Shown here piece after piece: positions 23,215 to 31,508 of a DNA stretch of 64,000 nt (its first letter is position 1; each line of letters starts with the position of its first letter). The DNA comes from Hydrogenophaga sp. (GTDB taxonomy: Bacteria > Pseudomonadota > Gammaproteobacteria > Burkholderiales > Burkholderiaceae_C): contig JACVCO010000019.1 of NCBI GenBank assembly GCA_016741995.1, forward strand, positions 21,577 through 85,576, in the 5' to 3' direction. The notes under the pieces are model-generated. The model did not search any database. It saw only the letters and a program-made list of their open reading frames with translations, and was not told where the DNA came from. Position numbers and translations under genes: made by a program.

Positions 23215-24693
23215 ATGACGAAACAGGCGGCTTCCAGGCTCAAGATCGTTGGCTGGGTGGCCATCGGCGCGGTGGCTGGCGCGCTCACCACCGTGCAGTT
23301 GCAGGCCGTGGCCCGCAACACGCTCGCTCCCCTGCCACTGGAGGAGCTCCAGCAGCTCGCCGCGGTGTTCGGCATGGTCAAGACCGACTACGTCGAGCCG
23401 GTGGACGAGAAGAAGCTGATCTCCGACGCCATCACGGGCATGGTGGCCAGCCTCGATCCGCACTCGCAGTACTTCGACAAGAAGTCGTTCAAGGAATTCC
23501 GCGAGGGCACCAGTGGCCGCTTCGTGGGCGTGGGCATCGAGATCACCATGGAAGACGGCCTGGTCAAGGTCGTCTCGCCGATCGAGGACTCGCCCGCGTT
23601 CCGCGCCGGCCTCAAGAGCGGTGACCTGATCACCCGCATCGACGACACCGCCGTCAAGGGCCTCAACATCAACGAGGCCGTGAAGCTCATGCGCGGCGAG
23701 CCGCGCACCCGGGTGCTGCTGAGCGTGCTGCGCAAGGACGAAGACCGCAGCTTCACGGTCACCATCACCCGCGAAGAGATCAAGACGGTGAGCGTGAAGA
23801 CGCGCACCATCGAGCCCGGCTACGCCTGGGTGCGCGTGTCGCAGTTCCAGGAGCGCACCACCGAGGATTTCGCGCGCAAGCTCGAAGAGCTCTACAAGGC
23901 CGACCCCAACATGAAGGGCCTGGTGCTTGACCTGCGCAACGACCCGGGCGGCCTGCTCGACGCCGCGGTCGCGCTGTCGGCGGTGTTCCTGCCCGAGAAC
24001 GTCACGGTGGTGTCCACCAACGGCCAGCTGGCCGACAGCAAGTTCACCTACAAGGCCGCGCCGCAGCACTACCTGCGCCGTGGCGGCACCGATCCGGTGC
24101 GGCGCCTCGCCGAAGTGACCGGCGGCGCTTACAAGCGCCTCCCACTGGTGGTGCTGGTCAACGAAGGCTCGGCCTCGGCCAGCGAAATCGTGGCCGGCGC
24201 GCTGCAGGACCACAAGCGCGCCACCGTGATGGGCAGCCAGACCTTCGGCAAGGGCTCGGTGCAGACGGTGCGGCCACTCGGCCCCGACACCGGCCTCAAG
24301 CTCACCACCGCGCGCTACTACACGCCTTCGGGCACGTCCATCCAGGGCAAGGGCATCGTGCCCGACGTCATGGTCGACGAAACCGCCGACGGCAACCTGT
24401 TCGCCGCGTTGCGCACCCGCGAGGCCGATCTGAGTAACAGCCTGGGTGCGGCGCCGCACGGCCCCATGACCGACGCCCAGCGCGACGCCGAGCAGAAGCG
24501 CGAAGAAGCCCGCGAGTCCGCCCGCAAGAAGCTTGAGGAAGAAGCCCGCAAGAACCCCGGCCAGCGCCTGGTGCCCGAGTTCGGCAGCGAGAAGGACTTC
24601 CAGCTCCAGCAGGCGGTCAACCAGCTCAAGGGCCGCCCGGTGCTGGTGAGCAAGTCGCAGACGGTTCGCACGGAAGAGAAGAAAGAGAACTGA
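23215..24693 (+). CDS. S41-family C-terminal processing protease (CtpA type)
   Basis: Exported serine protease that trims or degrades envelope proteins. The 492-residue protein has an N-terminal signal/anchor helix (about 10-30) and a PDZ domain (about 90-175). The S41 catalytic core carries Ser in NEGSASASEI (about 319-328) and Lys in FGKGSVQ (about 345-351). A long charged C-terminal tail follows from about 410. A CTGAGG ribosome site precedes the ATG. It is followed 8 bp later by moeB; the link is probably only positional. Confidence 0.93.
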   Translation: MTKQAASRLKIVGWVAIGAVAGALTTVQLQAVARNTLAPLPLEELQQLAAVFGMVKTDYVEPVDEKKLISDAITGMVASLDPHSQYFDKKSFKEFREGTSGRFVGVGIEITMEDGLVKVVSPIEDSPAFRAGLKSGDLITRIDDTAVKGLNINEAVKLMRGEPRTRVLLSVLRKDEDRSFTVTITREEIKTVSVKTRTIEPGYAWVRVSQFQERTTEDFARKLEELYKADPNMKGLVLDLRNDPGGLLDAAVALSAVFLPENVTVVSTNGQLADSKFTYKAAPQHYLRRGGTDPVRRLAEVTGGAYKRLPLVVLVNEGSASASEIVAGALQDHKRATVMGSQTFGKGSVQTVRPLGPDTGLKLTTARYYTPSGTSIQGKGIVPDVMVDETADGNLFAALRTREADLSNSLGAAPHGPMTDAQRDAEQKREEARESARKKLEEEARKNPGQRLVPEFGSEKDFQLQQAVNQLKGRPVLVSKSQTVRTEEKKEN

Positions 24694-24701
24694 GCGGCGC
24701 G

Positions 24702-25457
24702 GTGAACGACGCCCAGCTGCTGCGCTACTCGCGCCACATCCTGCTCGACGACATCGGCGTCGAAGGCCAGCAGAAACTCCTCGGTTCGCACGCGCTCATC
24801 GTCGGCGCGGGCGGGCTGGGCTCGCCGGTGGCGCTCTATCTGGGCAGCGCCGGCGTGGGCCACCTCACGGTGGTCGACGACGACACCGTCGACGAAACCA
24901 ACCTGCAACGGCAGATCGCCCACAACCTGGCCCGTGTGGGCCGGCCCAAAGCCGAATCGGTGCGCGAAGCGGTCGCGGCCATCAACCCCGATGTGGTCGT
25001 CACACCCGTGCTGCAGCGCGCCGACGCCACCCTGCTCGATGCGCTGGTGCCTTCGGCCGACGTGGTGATCGACTGCAGCGACAACTTCGGCACGCGCCAC
25101 GCCATCAACCGCGCCTGCGTGCGGCACCGCAAGCCGCTGGTCTCGGGCGCCGCCATCCGCATGGACGGCCAGCTCGGCGTGTACGACGTGCGCACGCCCG
25201 GGGCGCCGTGCTACGCCTGCGTGTTCCCTGAGGACAGCGGCGTGGAGGAAGTGGCCTGCGCCACCATGGGCGTGTTCGCGCCGCTGGTGGGCATCGTGGG
25301 CACGCTGCAGGCGGCCGAGGCGCTCAAGCTGCTCGCCGGGCTGGGCTCGCGGCTGGTGGGGCGGTTGCTGATGATCGAAGGCCGGGATCTCGCCTTCAAT
25401 GAAATCGCCCTGGCGCGCCAGGCGCACTGCCCGGTCTGCGGCTCAGCCCACGGCTGA
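24702..25457 (+). CDS. moeB: Molybdopterin-synthase adenylyltransferase (MoeB/ThiF family)
   Basis: E1-like enzyme that adenylates the C-terminus of a small sulfur carrier such as MoaD or ThiS. The 251-residue protein has the nucleotide loop VGAGGLGSP (about 34-42), the conserved DDDTVDETNLQRQ, and paired zinc CxxC motifs, CYAC and CPVC at the C-terminus. A cysteine in VACATMGVFAP is in the thiol position. GTG start at 24702, 8 bp after the protease. MoeB and ThiF cannot be told apart with certainty here, since no carrier gene is adjacent. Confidence 0.85.
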   Translation: MNDAQLLRYSRHILLDDIGVEGQQKLLGSHALIVGAGGLGSPVALYLGSAGVGHLTVVDDDTVDETNLQRQIAHNLARVGRPKAESVREAVAAINPDVVVTPVLQRADATLLDALVPSADVVIDCSDNFGTRHAINRACVRHRKPLVSGAAIRMDGQLGVYDVRTPGAPCYACVFPEDSGVEEVACATMGVFAPLVGIVGTLQAAEALKLLAGLGSRLVGRLLMIEGRDLAFNEIALARQAHCPVCGSAHG

Positions 25458-25988
25458 CAAGCCCCTGGGCGCGTTCGCGCAAGGGCCATGGCGGCGACGG
25501 AAGTCGCGCGGCAACTCGGCTTGCGCTTCCTGGAACACGCCCCGCCGCGTGCGCCGGGCCTCGTCCTCCACCGCCACGTAGGGCCCTTGCCCGCGCCAGC
25601 GCTGCGCCCAGGCCTGCCCGCCCTGCACCAGCCAGCGGCCGATGTCGTCGCCCCGGTGGTCCAGTTGCACGATGCCGCGTCCGTAGCTGTCGGCCGCGCG
25701 TTGGTTCACCTGGACCGTCTCGCCCAGCACGCGGGCGGCCAGGGCATCGCGAGCGGCCAGTCCGCCGGGCTGGCAGATCTCGGGCGCATCGATACCGTCC
25801 AGGCGCAGCTTGCGCCAGCGCCCACCGCCGGCGGGCTGCACCCACACGGTGTCGCCATCGAAGACCCGCACCACACGCGCTTCATAACGCACGTCATGGG
25901 CACCCCCGTCGGCCAGCGCTGCGCCAGCCCACCACCCGAGCGCCCAGGTGATCGACAGGGCGCAGAGCCGCCGACGCGCCCCCGTCAC
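25443..25988 (-). CDS. Secreted thermonuclease-like (SNase) nuclease
   Basis: Predicted exported nuclease with a staphylococcal-nuclease domain. The GTG start at 25988 overlaps the stop of the DUF3185 gene (GTGA) and gives a good signal peptide: RRR, a hydrophobic stretch and cleavage near ALA. The domain shows VFDGDTVWV, RLDGIDAPE and the later EDEARRTRRGVF, covering the usual Arg/Asp/Glu catalytic positions. 181 residues. The last 15 bases overlap the 3' end of moeB on the other strand. Substrate, DNA or RNA, is not determined. Confidence 0.83.
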   Translation of the reverse strand: MTGARRRLCALSITWALGWWAGAALADGGAHDVRYEARVVRVFDGDTVWVQPAGGGRWRKLRLDGIDAPEICQPGGLAARDALAARVLGETVQVNQRAADSYGRGIVQLDHRGDDIGRWLVQGGQAWAQRWRGQGPYVAVEDEARRTRRGVFQEAQAELPRDFRRRHGPCANAPRGLSAVG

Positions 25989-26206
25989 CCTTTGCGGCCA
26001 CCCATGACCAACAGCACCACGCCGACCGCGATGGCGCCGATGCCAGCCCACACCGGCACGTTGACCTTTTTCTCCTGCTTGACCGAGAGTTCGAGCGGGC
26101 CGAGCTTCACGGCATCCGATTCCTTGGTGTAGCTGAAACTGCCCATCACGAGGCCGATGCCCCCGGCGGCGATGAGCACCACACCGATCACTTTGGCGAG
26201 ATTCAT
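25985..26206 (-). CDS. DUF3185 family small membrane protein
   Basis: A 73-residue protein with two predicted membrane helices (about 3-23 and 50-70) and a charged loop between them. It matches DUF3185, of unknown function. The Shine-Dalgarno AGGAG lies in the 3' arm of a perfect 7-bp hairpin, which may control translation. Its stop overlaps the nuclease GTG by 4 bp, so the secreted nuclease is probably translated only after this protein. Confidence 0.78.
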   Translation of the reverse strand: MNLAKVIGVVLIAAGGIGLVMGSFSYTKESDAVKLGPLELSVKQEKKVNVPVWAGIGAIAVGVVLLVMGGRKG

Positions 26207-26211
26207 GGCTT

Positions 26212-26231
26212 GTCTCCTGAAGGAAGGAGAC
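26212..26231 (-). promoter_or_regulatory. Hairpin sequestering the DUF3185 ribosome-binding site
   Basis: GTCTCCT (26212-26218) and AGGAGAC (26225-26231) form a perfect 7-bp inverted repeat with a 6-base loop, ending 5 bases before the ATG. On the minus-strand RNA the downstream arm reads AGGAGAC, the ribosome-binding site itself. Confidence 0.45.
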
Positions 26232-26314
26232 CGGATGATGCCTGAGACACAGGCCACACTCCGCGACCGCACCCCTGGTGCCAGAATGCGGCGAAACACG
26301 CCACGGAGAGGCAC

Positions 26315-26365
26315 ATGAACACGCGCAAACGGGCCGCTCGCCGGAGGGCATGCCATGGCGGCTGA
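26315..26365 (+). CDS. Possible Arg-rich leader peptide before the Kef antiporter
   Basis: A 16-codon frame (MNTRKRAARRRACHGG) has its own GGAGAGG ribosome site 3 bases before the ATG, and ends 11 bases inside the antiporter gene. Six of 16 residues are Arg and one is Lys. Such an overlap could couple or attenuate translation of the antiporter. The frame is short enough to be chance, and no homology is known to me. Confidence 0.3.
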   Translation: MNTRKRAARRRACHGG

Positions 26366-28148
26366 AGCGAGCGGGTCGGAACTGATTTCGGTGGTTTCGC
26401 TGCTGGGTGCCGCCGTGGTGGCGGTGCCCCTGTTCAAACGCCTGGGCCTGGGCTCGGTGCTGGGCTACCTGGCCGCGGGCCTGGCCATCGGGCCTTTCGG
26501 CCTGGGCTGGTTCAGCAACGCGCAGACCATCCTGCACGTGGCCGAACTCGGCGTGGTGATGTTCCTGTTCGTGATCGGGCTGGAGATGCGGCCCTCGCAC
26601 CTGTGGAGCCTGCGCCGCGCGATCTTCGGCCTGGGCTCGCTGCAGGTGGTGGTGTGCGGCGCGCTGCTCACGCTCGTGGGCGTGGCATTCGGCTTTTCCT
26701 GGCCCGTCTCGTTCATCAGCGCCATGGGCTTCGTGCTCACCTCCACCGCCATCGTGATGCAACTGCTCGGCGAGCGCGGCGACATCGCTGCGCCGCGCGG
26801 CCAGAAGATCGTCGCCATCCTGCTGCTGGAAGACATGCTCATCGTGCCGCTATTGGCGCTGGTGGCGTTCATGTCGCCCGACGCCGGCGCGATCGCCGCG
26901 GAAGGCTCGCGCTGGCTGAGCGTGGGCGTGGCCATCGGTGCGGTGGCGCTGCTCGTGGCCGCGGGCATCTGGCTGCTCAACCCCCTGTTCCGCGTGCTGG
27001 CCGCCGCCAACGCGCGCGAGGTGATGACCGCCGCGGCCCTGCTGGTGGTGCTGGGCTCGGCCTTGCTGATGCAGCTCGGCGGCCTCTCGATGGCCATGGG
27101 GGCGTTCCTCGCGGGTGTGCTGCTGTCGGAGTCCACGTTCCGCCACCAGCTCGAGGCCGACATCGAGCCCTTCCGCGGCCTGCTGCTGGGCCTGTTCTTC
27201 CTCGCCGTGGGCATGTCGCTCGACCTGACCGTGGTGGCTCGCAACTGGCACCTCATCGTGGCCGGCGTGCTGTCGCTGATGGTGGTGAAGGCGCTGTGCA
27301 TCTACGCCGTGGCCCGCTTCGCGCGCAGTTCGCACGCCGACGCCCTGGACCGCGCCGTGCTGATGGCCCAGGGCGGTGAATTCGCGTTCGTGCTGTTCGC
27401 GGCCGCGCTCGCAGGCCGCGTGATCGACCCGGTCGTCAACGCCAACATGACGGCCATCGTCGTGCTGTCGATGGCGCTCACACCGCTGGTGGTGCTGGTG
27501 CACCGCCGGCTGGCGCCACCGGTCGCGCCCTCGGCCGAAGGTGCCGAGGCACCCGAGAACCTCACCGGGTCGGTGCTCATCATCGGCTTCGGCCGCGTCG
27601 GGCAGATCGTGAGCCAGCACCTGTTGCTGCTCGGCGCCGAGATCACCCTCATCGACCGCAACGCCCAGCTCTCCAGGGTGGCCGAGGAATTCGGCTTCAA
27701 GGTCTATTTCGGCGACGGCACCCGCATGGATGTGCTGCACGCCGCCGGCGCGCACCACGCGCGCGCCATCGTGGTCTGCATCGACGACAAGGAAGCCACC
27801 ACGCGCATCGTGGAACACCTCAAGGCCGAGTGCCTGCAGGCCCGCGTGATCGTGCGCTCGCGCGACCGCGAGCACGCGCTCGCGCTGGCCCGCCTGGGCG
27901 CCGACGTGCACGTGCGCGAGACCTTCGAGTCGGCCATGGTGATGGGCCGCGAGGCCAGCCTGGCCCTGGGCGTGGAGCCCGAAGCCGCCGATGCGATCGC
28001 CGCCGACGTGCGCCGACGCGATGACGAACGCATGGCGCTGGAGCTGGTGGGCGGTGTCGACGCGGGCCTGCCGATGCTGGTGGGCAACCTGCGCCCGCAC
28101 GGACACGCGACCGCGATGTCGGCGAGCCGGGATCAGGACCCGGCCTGA
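26355..28148 (+). CDS. Kef-type cation:proton antiporter with TrkA-N domain
   Basis: Monovalent cation:proton antiporter of the CPA2 family, inner membrane. The 597-residue protein has about 12 membrane segments in residues 1-385 and a cytoplasmic RCK/TrkA-N domain from about 400 with the Rossmann loop IGFGRVGQ. The QxGG-like segment AQGGEFAFVLFAA is typical of KefB/KefC. No KefF/KefG-type quinone reductase lies adjacent, so glutathione gating as in E. coli KefC is not implied. A GGAGGG ribosome site is 7 bases upstream. The 3' end overlaps the convergent glycine-rich gene by 16 bp. Confidence 0.88.
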   Translation: MAAEASGSELISVVSLLGAAVVAVPLFKRLGLGSVLGYLAAGLAIGPFGLGWFSNAQTILHVAELGVVMFLFVIGLEMRPSHLWSLRRAIFGLGSLQVVVCGALLTLVGVAFGFSWPVSFISAMGFVLTSTAIVMQLLGERGDIAAPRGQKIVAILLLEDMLIVPLLALVAFMSPDAGAIAAEGSRWLSVGVAIGAVALLVAAGIWLLNPLFRVLAAANAREVMTAAALLVVLGSALLMQLGGLSMAMGAFLAGVLLSESTFRHQLEADIEPFRGLLLGLFFLAVGMSLDLTVVARNWHLIVAGVLSLMVVKALCIYAVARFARSSHADALDRAVLMAQGGEFAFVLFAAALAGRVIDPVVNANMTAIVVLSMALTPLVVLVHRRLAPPVAPSAEGAEAPENLTGSVLIIGFGRVGQIVSQHLLLLGAEITLIDRNAQLSRVAEEFGFKVYFGDGTRMDVLHAAGAHHARAIVVCIDDKEATTRIVEHLKAECLQARVIVRSRDREHALALARLGADVHVRETFESAMVMGREASLALGVEPEAADAIAADVRRRDDERMALELVGGVDAGLPMLVGNLRPHGHATAMSASRDQDPA

Positions 28149-28720
28149 TCGGCCGCCACCACCCCGACCGCAACCCCGCCGGCGGCCAACCCCCCGGCAC
28201 CGCCGCCACCACCCCCGCCTCCGGCGGCACCGCCCCCGCCGCCGCCACCACGGCCACCGCCTTCACCGTCCCCACGCCCACCGCGGGCCGATGCGACCCG
28301 GCCCGGGCCGGAGCGCGGGATCGCCAGCGTCGGCGGGATGGGATCGAGCCCGAGCTGGCGCCGCAGATCGGCGCGCAACTCGTCCACCAGCGGCTGGCAG
28401 TCGGGCGCTTCACCGCGTTGCAGGGCGGCCAGGCAGGCCGCGGCCAGTTCCACCTGGCGCAACGAACCGAACAGCACCAGCTCCGCCAGCGTTTCCTCGA
28501 TCTGCGCGCCGTGCTCGGCCGTGGCCGGCGTGAACGAGCCCGCGAGCGCGCGGTAGGCGGCCACGAGCGACTTCAGCCGCTCGGTTTCCTGCCGGTTCTC
28601 GCGCTGGCGCCGCTGCTGCACGCGCTGCATCACCACCACGCGGATGGCAAGCAGCACGATGGCCACGACCATCGAAGCCATGAGCGTGAGCGAGAGCGGG
28701 CCGAGGCTGGCGAGGTTCAT
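28133..28720 (-). CDS. Membrane-anchored hypothetical protein with a poly-glycine tail
   Basis: I do not recognise this 195-residue protein. It has one N-terminal membrane helix (about 8-27), then a basic/glutamine-rich stretch (RVQQRRQRENRQ), a helical, leucine-rich middle to about 125, and a low-complexity tail that is almost all Gly with some Ala (about 143-185). The tail is coded by repetitive GGC/GGG-type codons and is prone to frame errors, so its length should be treated with care. It starts 2 bp after the DM13 gene ends, so the two are co-transcribed in the order DM13 then this gene is not possible; this gene comes second only if read-through occurs from upstream of 29192. Confidence 0.6.
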   Translation of the reverse strand: MNLASLGPLSLTLMASMVVAIVLLAIRVVVMQRVQQRRQRENRQETERLKSLVAAYRALAGSFTPATAEHGAQIEETLAELVLFGSLRQVELAAACLAALQRGEAPDCQPLVDELRADLRRQLGLDPIPPTLAIPRSGPGRVASARGGRGDGEGGGRGGGGGGGAAGGGGGGGGAGGLAAGGVAVGVVAADQAGS

Positions 28721-28721
28721 G

Positions 28722-29192
28722 TCAGCGGTAGCGGGCGGCGGTGATGAACTGGTTGAAGGTTTCGCACCACACGATGACCGTGTTGAAGCGCATCAGTTCC
28801 ACCCCGGAGGGCAGCTCGACGATGAAGTTCTCGAAGGTCTTCACGTCGCCCACTCGCTGCATCTGCGGTTTCAGGCGCGCGAAATCGGCCTCGGTTTCGA
28901 CGAACTCGGGCGAAAGGTAGAGCTTGTAATCGGGCCCCGGGGCCAGGCGCCCCTGCAGCACCACGCGATCGGGGCCCACGCTCACCGCGCCCTCGCCCCA
29001 GTGCAGCGCGTCGCTGTCCTTCAGGTTGCGGCGGAACGTGCCGGTGAAGCTCGCGCCCTGCGCGGCGCTGGTCACAGCCTGCGCATCGGGCGCGGGCGGC
29101 GCAATCAGCAGCGGCAGCGTGTAGATGCCGGCGGCGAAGCCGATGGCCAGCACGAGCCCGTGGGAGATGAGCAGGAGGATGGCGCGTCGCAT
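28722..29192 (-). CDS. Exported DM13-domain protein
   Basis: 156-residue protein with an N-terminal signal-anchor (about 5-30) and a single DM13 domain (about 48-150). It has the typical pattern SFTGTF, the mid-domain LAPGPDYKLYLSPEFVE, and a C-terminal FNTVIVWCETFNQFI with one Cys. DM13 domains are predicted to act in electron transfer or redox-linked processes outside the cytoplasm, but function is not established. Upstream on the same strand is the lumazine synthase, 49 bp away; the glycine-rich protein follows 1 bp downstream. Confidence 0.78.
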   Translation of the reverse strand: MRRAILLLISHGLVLAIGFAAGIYTLPLLIAPPAPDAQAVTSAAQGASFTGTFRRNLKDSDALHWGEGAVSVGPDRVVLQGRLAPGPDYKLYLSPEFVETEADFARLKPQMQRVGDVKTFENFIVELPSGVELMRFNTVIVWCETFNQFITAARYR

Positions 29193-29241
29193 GGTGGGTC
29201 TCCGGAGGATGTCACCGTGCGTCGCGCGGGCGGGCCAGGCC

Positions 29242-29748
29242 TTACAGACGGGCGTCGAGCCCGCGCAGGCCGGCCACTGTGAGCAACACGGCCTGGGCCG
29301 CTTCGGTGCCCTTGGCACCGAAGTGCTGCTGCAGGAACTTGCGGTGTTCCACGTGTTCGTGGAAGTGGTGCGGCGCCTGCACCGCGCAGATCACGGGCAC
29401 GCCGGTGCGCAGTTGCACGTCCATGAGCGCCTGCACCACGCTGCTGGCCACGAAGTCGTGCCGGTACACACCGCCGTCAACCACCAGCGCGCTGCCCACC
29501 ACCGCGGCGTAGCGGCCCGACTGCGCCAGACGCTGCGCGTGCAGCGGGATCTCGAACGCGCCGGCCACGTCGAAGACGTCGATCGCCCCGGGGCCAAAAC
29601 CGGCGCGCGCCATCTCGGCGAAGAAGGCGTCGCGCGAGCGTTGCACGATGTCGGCGTGCCACGAGGCTTCGACGAACGCAAAGCGCAGTTCGCGCGGGAG
29701 CTGGGGCAGTTCGGTGGATTGCGGTGCTTCTTCGGGCATGGCAGGCAT
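29242..29748 (-). CDS. 6,7-dimethyl-8-ribityllumazine synthase, stand-alone paralog type
   Basis: Condenses the ribityl-aminouracil with dihydroxybutanone phosphate to make the direct precursor of riboflavin. The 168-residue protein has the lumazine synthase fold with FVEASWHADIV near the N-terminus, VFDVAGAFEIP in the phosphate/substrate region, VVVDGGVYRHDFVA, and the catalytic His region QAPHHFHEHVEH (about 125-135). It is not linked to ribA/B/E here, so it resembles the second, decameric RibH2 type of alphaproteobacteria more than the housekeeping gene. A second ATG lies 9 bases inside. Confidence 0.8.
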   Translation of the reverse strand: MPAMPEEAPQSTELPQLPRELRFAFVEASWHADIVQRSRDAFFAEMARAGFGPGAIDVFDVAGAFEIPLHAQRLAQSGRYAAVVGSALVVDGGVYRHDFVASSVVQALMDVQLRTGVPVICAVQAPHHFHEHVEHRKFLQQHFGAKGTEAAQAVLLTVAGLRGLDARL

Positions 29749-29756
29749 TGTAGGAA

Positions 29757-30590
29757 TCAGGCGCTCACGATCCAGCCTTCGAGCGGATCGAAGGCGGGCA
29801 GGCCCCAGCGCGGGTGGCCGGCCTCGTGCCGGTGCAGCGCCCAGGCGGCCTGCAACAGACACAGCACGGCGTCGAGCCGGTCGCCGCTGGCGTCGTCGGC
29901 CAGGGCATCGCGCTGGGCGTGGCTCAGCTTCAGACGCAGGCCGGCGGCCTGCAGCAGCGGCGCCTGGCCGTTCTCCAGCGCGTTGACCAGGGTCTTGCGC
30001 GCGATCAGGCGCTCGGGCGTTTGTTTCGCGGTGGTGTCGCTCTTGTACGAGGCCTTGCCCAGCACGCTGCGCGCCAACAGACCGGGGTAGGCCTCGAGCG
30101 CCACGCGCTGCGGGTCGCCATCGCACAGGCCGGGCAGGTGCACCCCGGCATCCACCAGGCGCGGCACGCCCGCGTGCAGCATGAAGGCCACCGGCGGGTT
30201 GACCCACTTCATGCTCGGGCTGGAGCCGGCGGGCGCATCGGTGGCGCGGTGCGCGAACTTCGCGCCCGCGGGCCGTGCGTCGCAGAAGGCGGCGAAGGTG
30301 TCGCGAATGGCCTCGCGCGGCAGGCCACCGTAGTGCGCCATGCAGGCCCGCCAGTCGGTGGGCCAGCCCAGCGCCTGCACCAGTTCACGCGGCAGGCCGA
30401 ACGGCAGATCGAAGCCGCCGACCCAGGGCCCGGGTGCGCGCAAGCGCTCGCCCCAGGCGGTGAGCGAATCGAAGGTCTCGATCGCGTCGAGCACCACGCG
30501 GCCGCGATCGCTGCGGCCCACGGCCAGCGTGACGGGCTTGCGCCGCGAGGGCGCGCTGGTGAAATCGCAACCGAGCAGGGTGAAGCCCAT
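29757..30590 (-). CDS. DUF429 domain-containing protein
   Basis: 277-residue protein of the DUF429 family, predicted to be a nuclease-like RNase H-fold protein of unknown function. Visible landmarks are the N-terminal GCDFTSAP strand with an Asp, GGFDLPFGLP (about 58-67), KWVNPPVAF and the late DASGDRLDAVLCLLQAAW, acidic residues that could bind metal. The ATG at 30590 is 5 bp after the EamA gene, so they are co-transcribed; it ends 9 bp before the lumazine synthase start. Confidence 0.72.
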   Translation of the reverse strand: MGFTLLGCDFTSAPSRRKPVTLAVGRSDRGRVVLDAIETFDSLTAWGERLRAPGPWVGGFDLPFGLPRELVQALGWPTDWRACMAHYGGLPREAIRDTFAAFCDARPAGAKFAHRATDAPAGSSPSMKWVNPPVAFMLHAGVPRLVDAGVHLPGLCDGDPQRVALEAYPGLLARSVLGKASYKSDTTAKQTPERLIARKTLVNALENGQAPLLQAAGLRLKLSHAQRDALADDASGDRLDAVLCLLQAAWALHRHEAGHPRWGLPAFDPLEGWIVSA

Positions 30591-30595
30591 GGGGT

Positions 30596-31477
30596 TCAGG
30601 CAAAGGCCAGCGCGCCCACGCCGATGGCGATGCACACCGCCCCCACCAGGCGCGGCGCCCGGTCGCCCTCGCGCAGCAGGTGGCCGCCGATGAGCGCGGC
30701 GAACAGCATGGAGACCTCGCGCGCCGGCGCCACGTGCGACAGCGGCGCGCGCTGCATGGCGAACAGCACCAGCACATAGGCGATGGGGCTGAACACCGCC
30801 ACGCCGAGCGCGTGTTTCCATTGCAGGCGCCACAGGCGCAGTGCTTCGGCGCGGTCGCGCAGCACCGTGGGCGAAAACAGCACGAGCCGCACCAGATTGC
30901 CCATGTAGTCCACCAGGATGGGCGACATCAGCAGCACCTTCACCGCGTACCCATCGACCACCGAATAGCCCGCGATGAACACCCCGGTGAGCCCGCCGTA
31001 GTAGAGCCCGCGGTGCACGCGCTCGCGCGCGGCCGGGTCGTGCGCGGCGCGCCACAGGCCGGGGCCACCGGCGATGAGGAACACCCCGCCCACCACCGCG
31101 GCAATGCCCAGCCCGCCCAGTGCGCTGAGCGATTCACCGAGGAACAGCACCGCCACCAGCGCCGTGATCAGCGGGCCGCTGCCGCGCGCCAGGGGGTACA
31201 CCACGGTGAGGTCGGCGCGCCGGTAGCCGCGCAGCAGCGTGACGAAATAGAACACGTGGATGACGCCACTGGCCACCACGAAAGCCCACTCGATGGCGCC
31301 CCACTGCCCCACCACGCCGCGCGCGAACCACCAACCCACGGGCGCCCACACGATGGCGATCAACACGGAGGAGAAGAAGGCGAAGCGCGCGTCACCGCCC
31401 GCGTGCTTGGCGGCGATGTTCCAGCCGGCGTGGATGAGGCCGGCGAGCAGGATGAGCAGGAAGGCGTCGAGCGGCAT
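30596..31477 (-). CDS. EamA/DMT-family transporter
   Basis: Inner-membrane drug/metabolite transporter superfamily protein, 293 residues, with about ten hydrophobic helices in two EamA repeats. Family cues include GLIHAGWNIAAK in helix 1, PLARGSGPLITALVAVLFLGE at the end of the first repeat (about 95-115), and PAREVSMLFAALIGG near the end of the second. Substrate unknown. It lies between the BLUF gene (31 bp upstream) and DUF429 (5 bp downstream) in a leftward run. Confidence 0.82.
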   Translation of the reverse strand: MPLDAFLLILLAGLIHAGWNIAAKHAGGDARFAFFSSVLIAIVWAPVGWWFARGVVGQWGAIEWAFVVASGVIHVFYFVTLLRGYRRADLTVVYPLARGSGPLITALVAVLFLGESLSALGGLGIAAVVGGVFLIAGGPGLWRAAHDPAARERVHRGLYYGGLTGVFIAGYSVVDGYAVKVLLMSPILVDYMGNLVRLVLFSPTVLRDRAEALRLWRLQWKHALGVAVFSPIAYVLVLFAMQRAPLSHVAPAREVSMLFAALIGGHLLREGDRAPRLVGAVCIAIGVGALAFA

Positions 31478-31508
31478 GGTGGCGGCGCGGCGGCGCCGGC
31501 AGGTCCGC

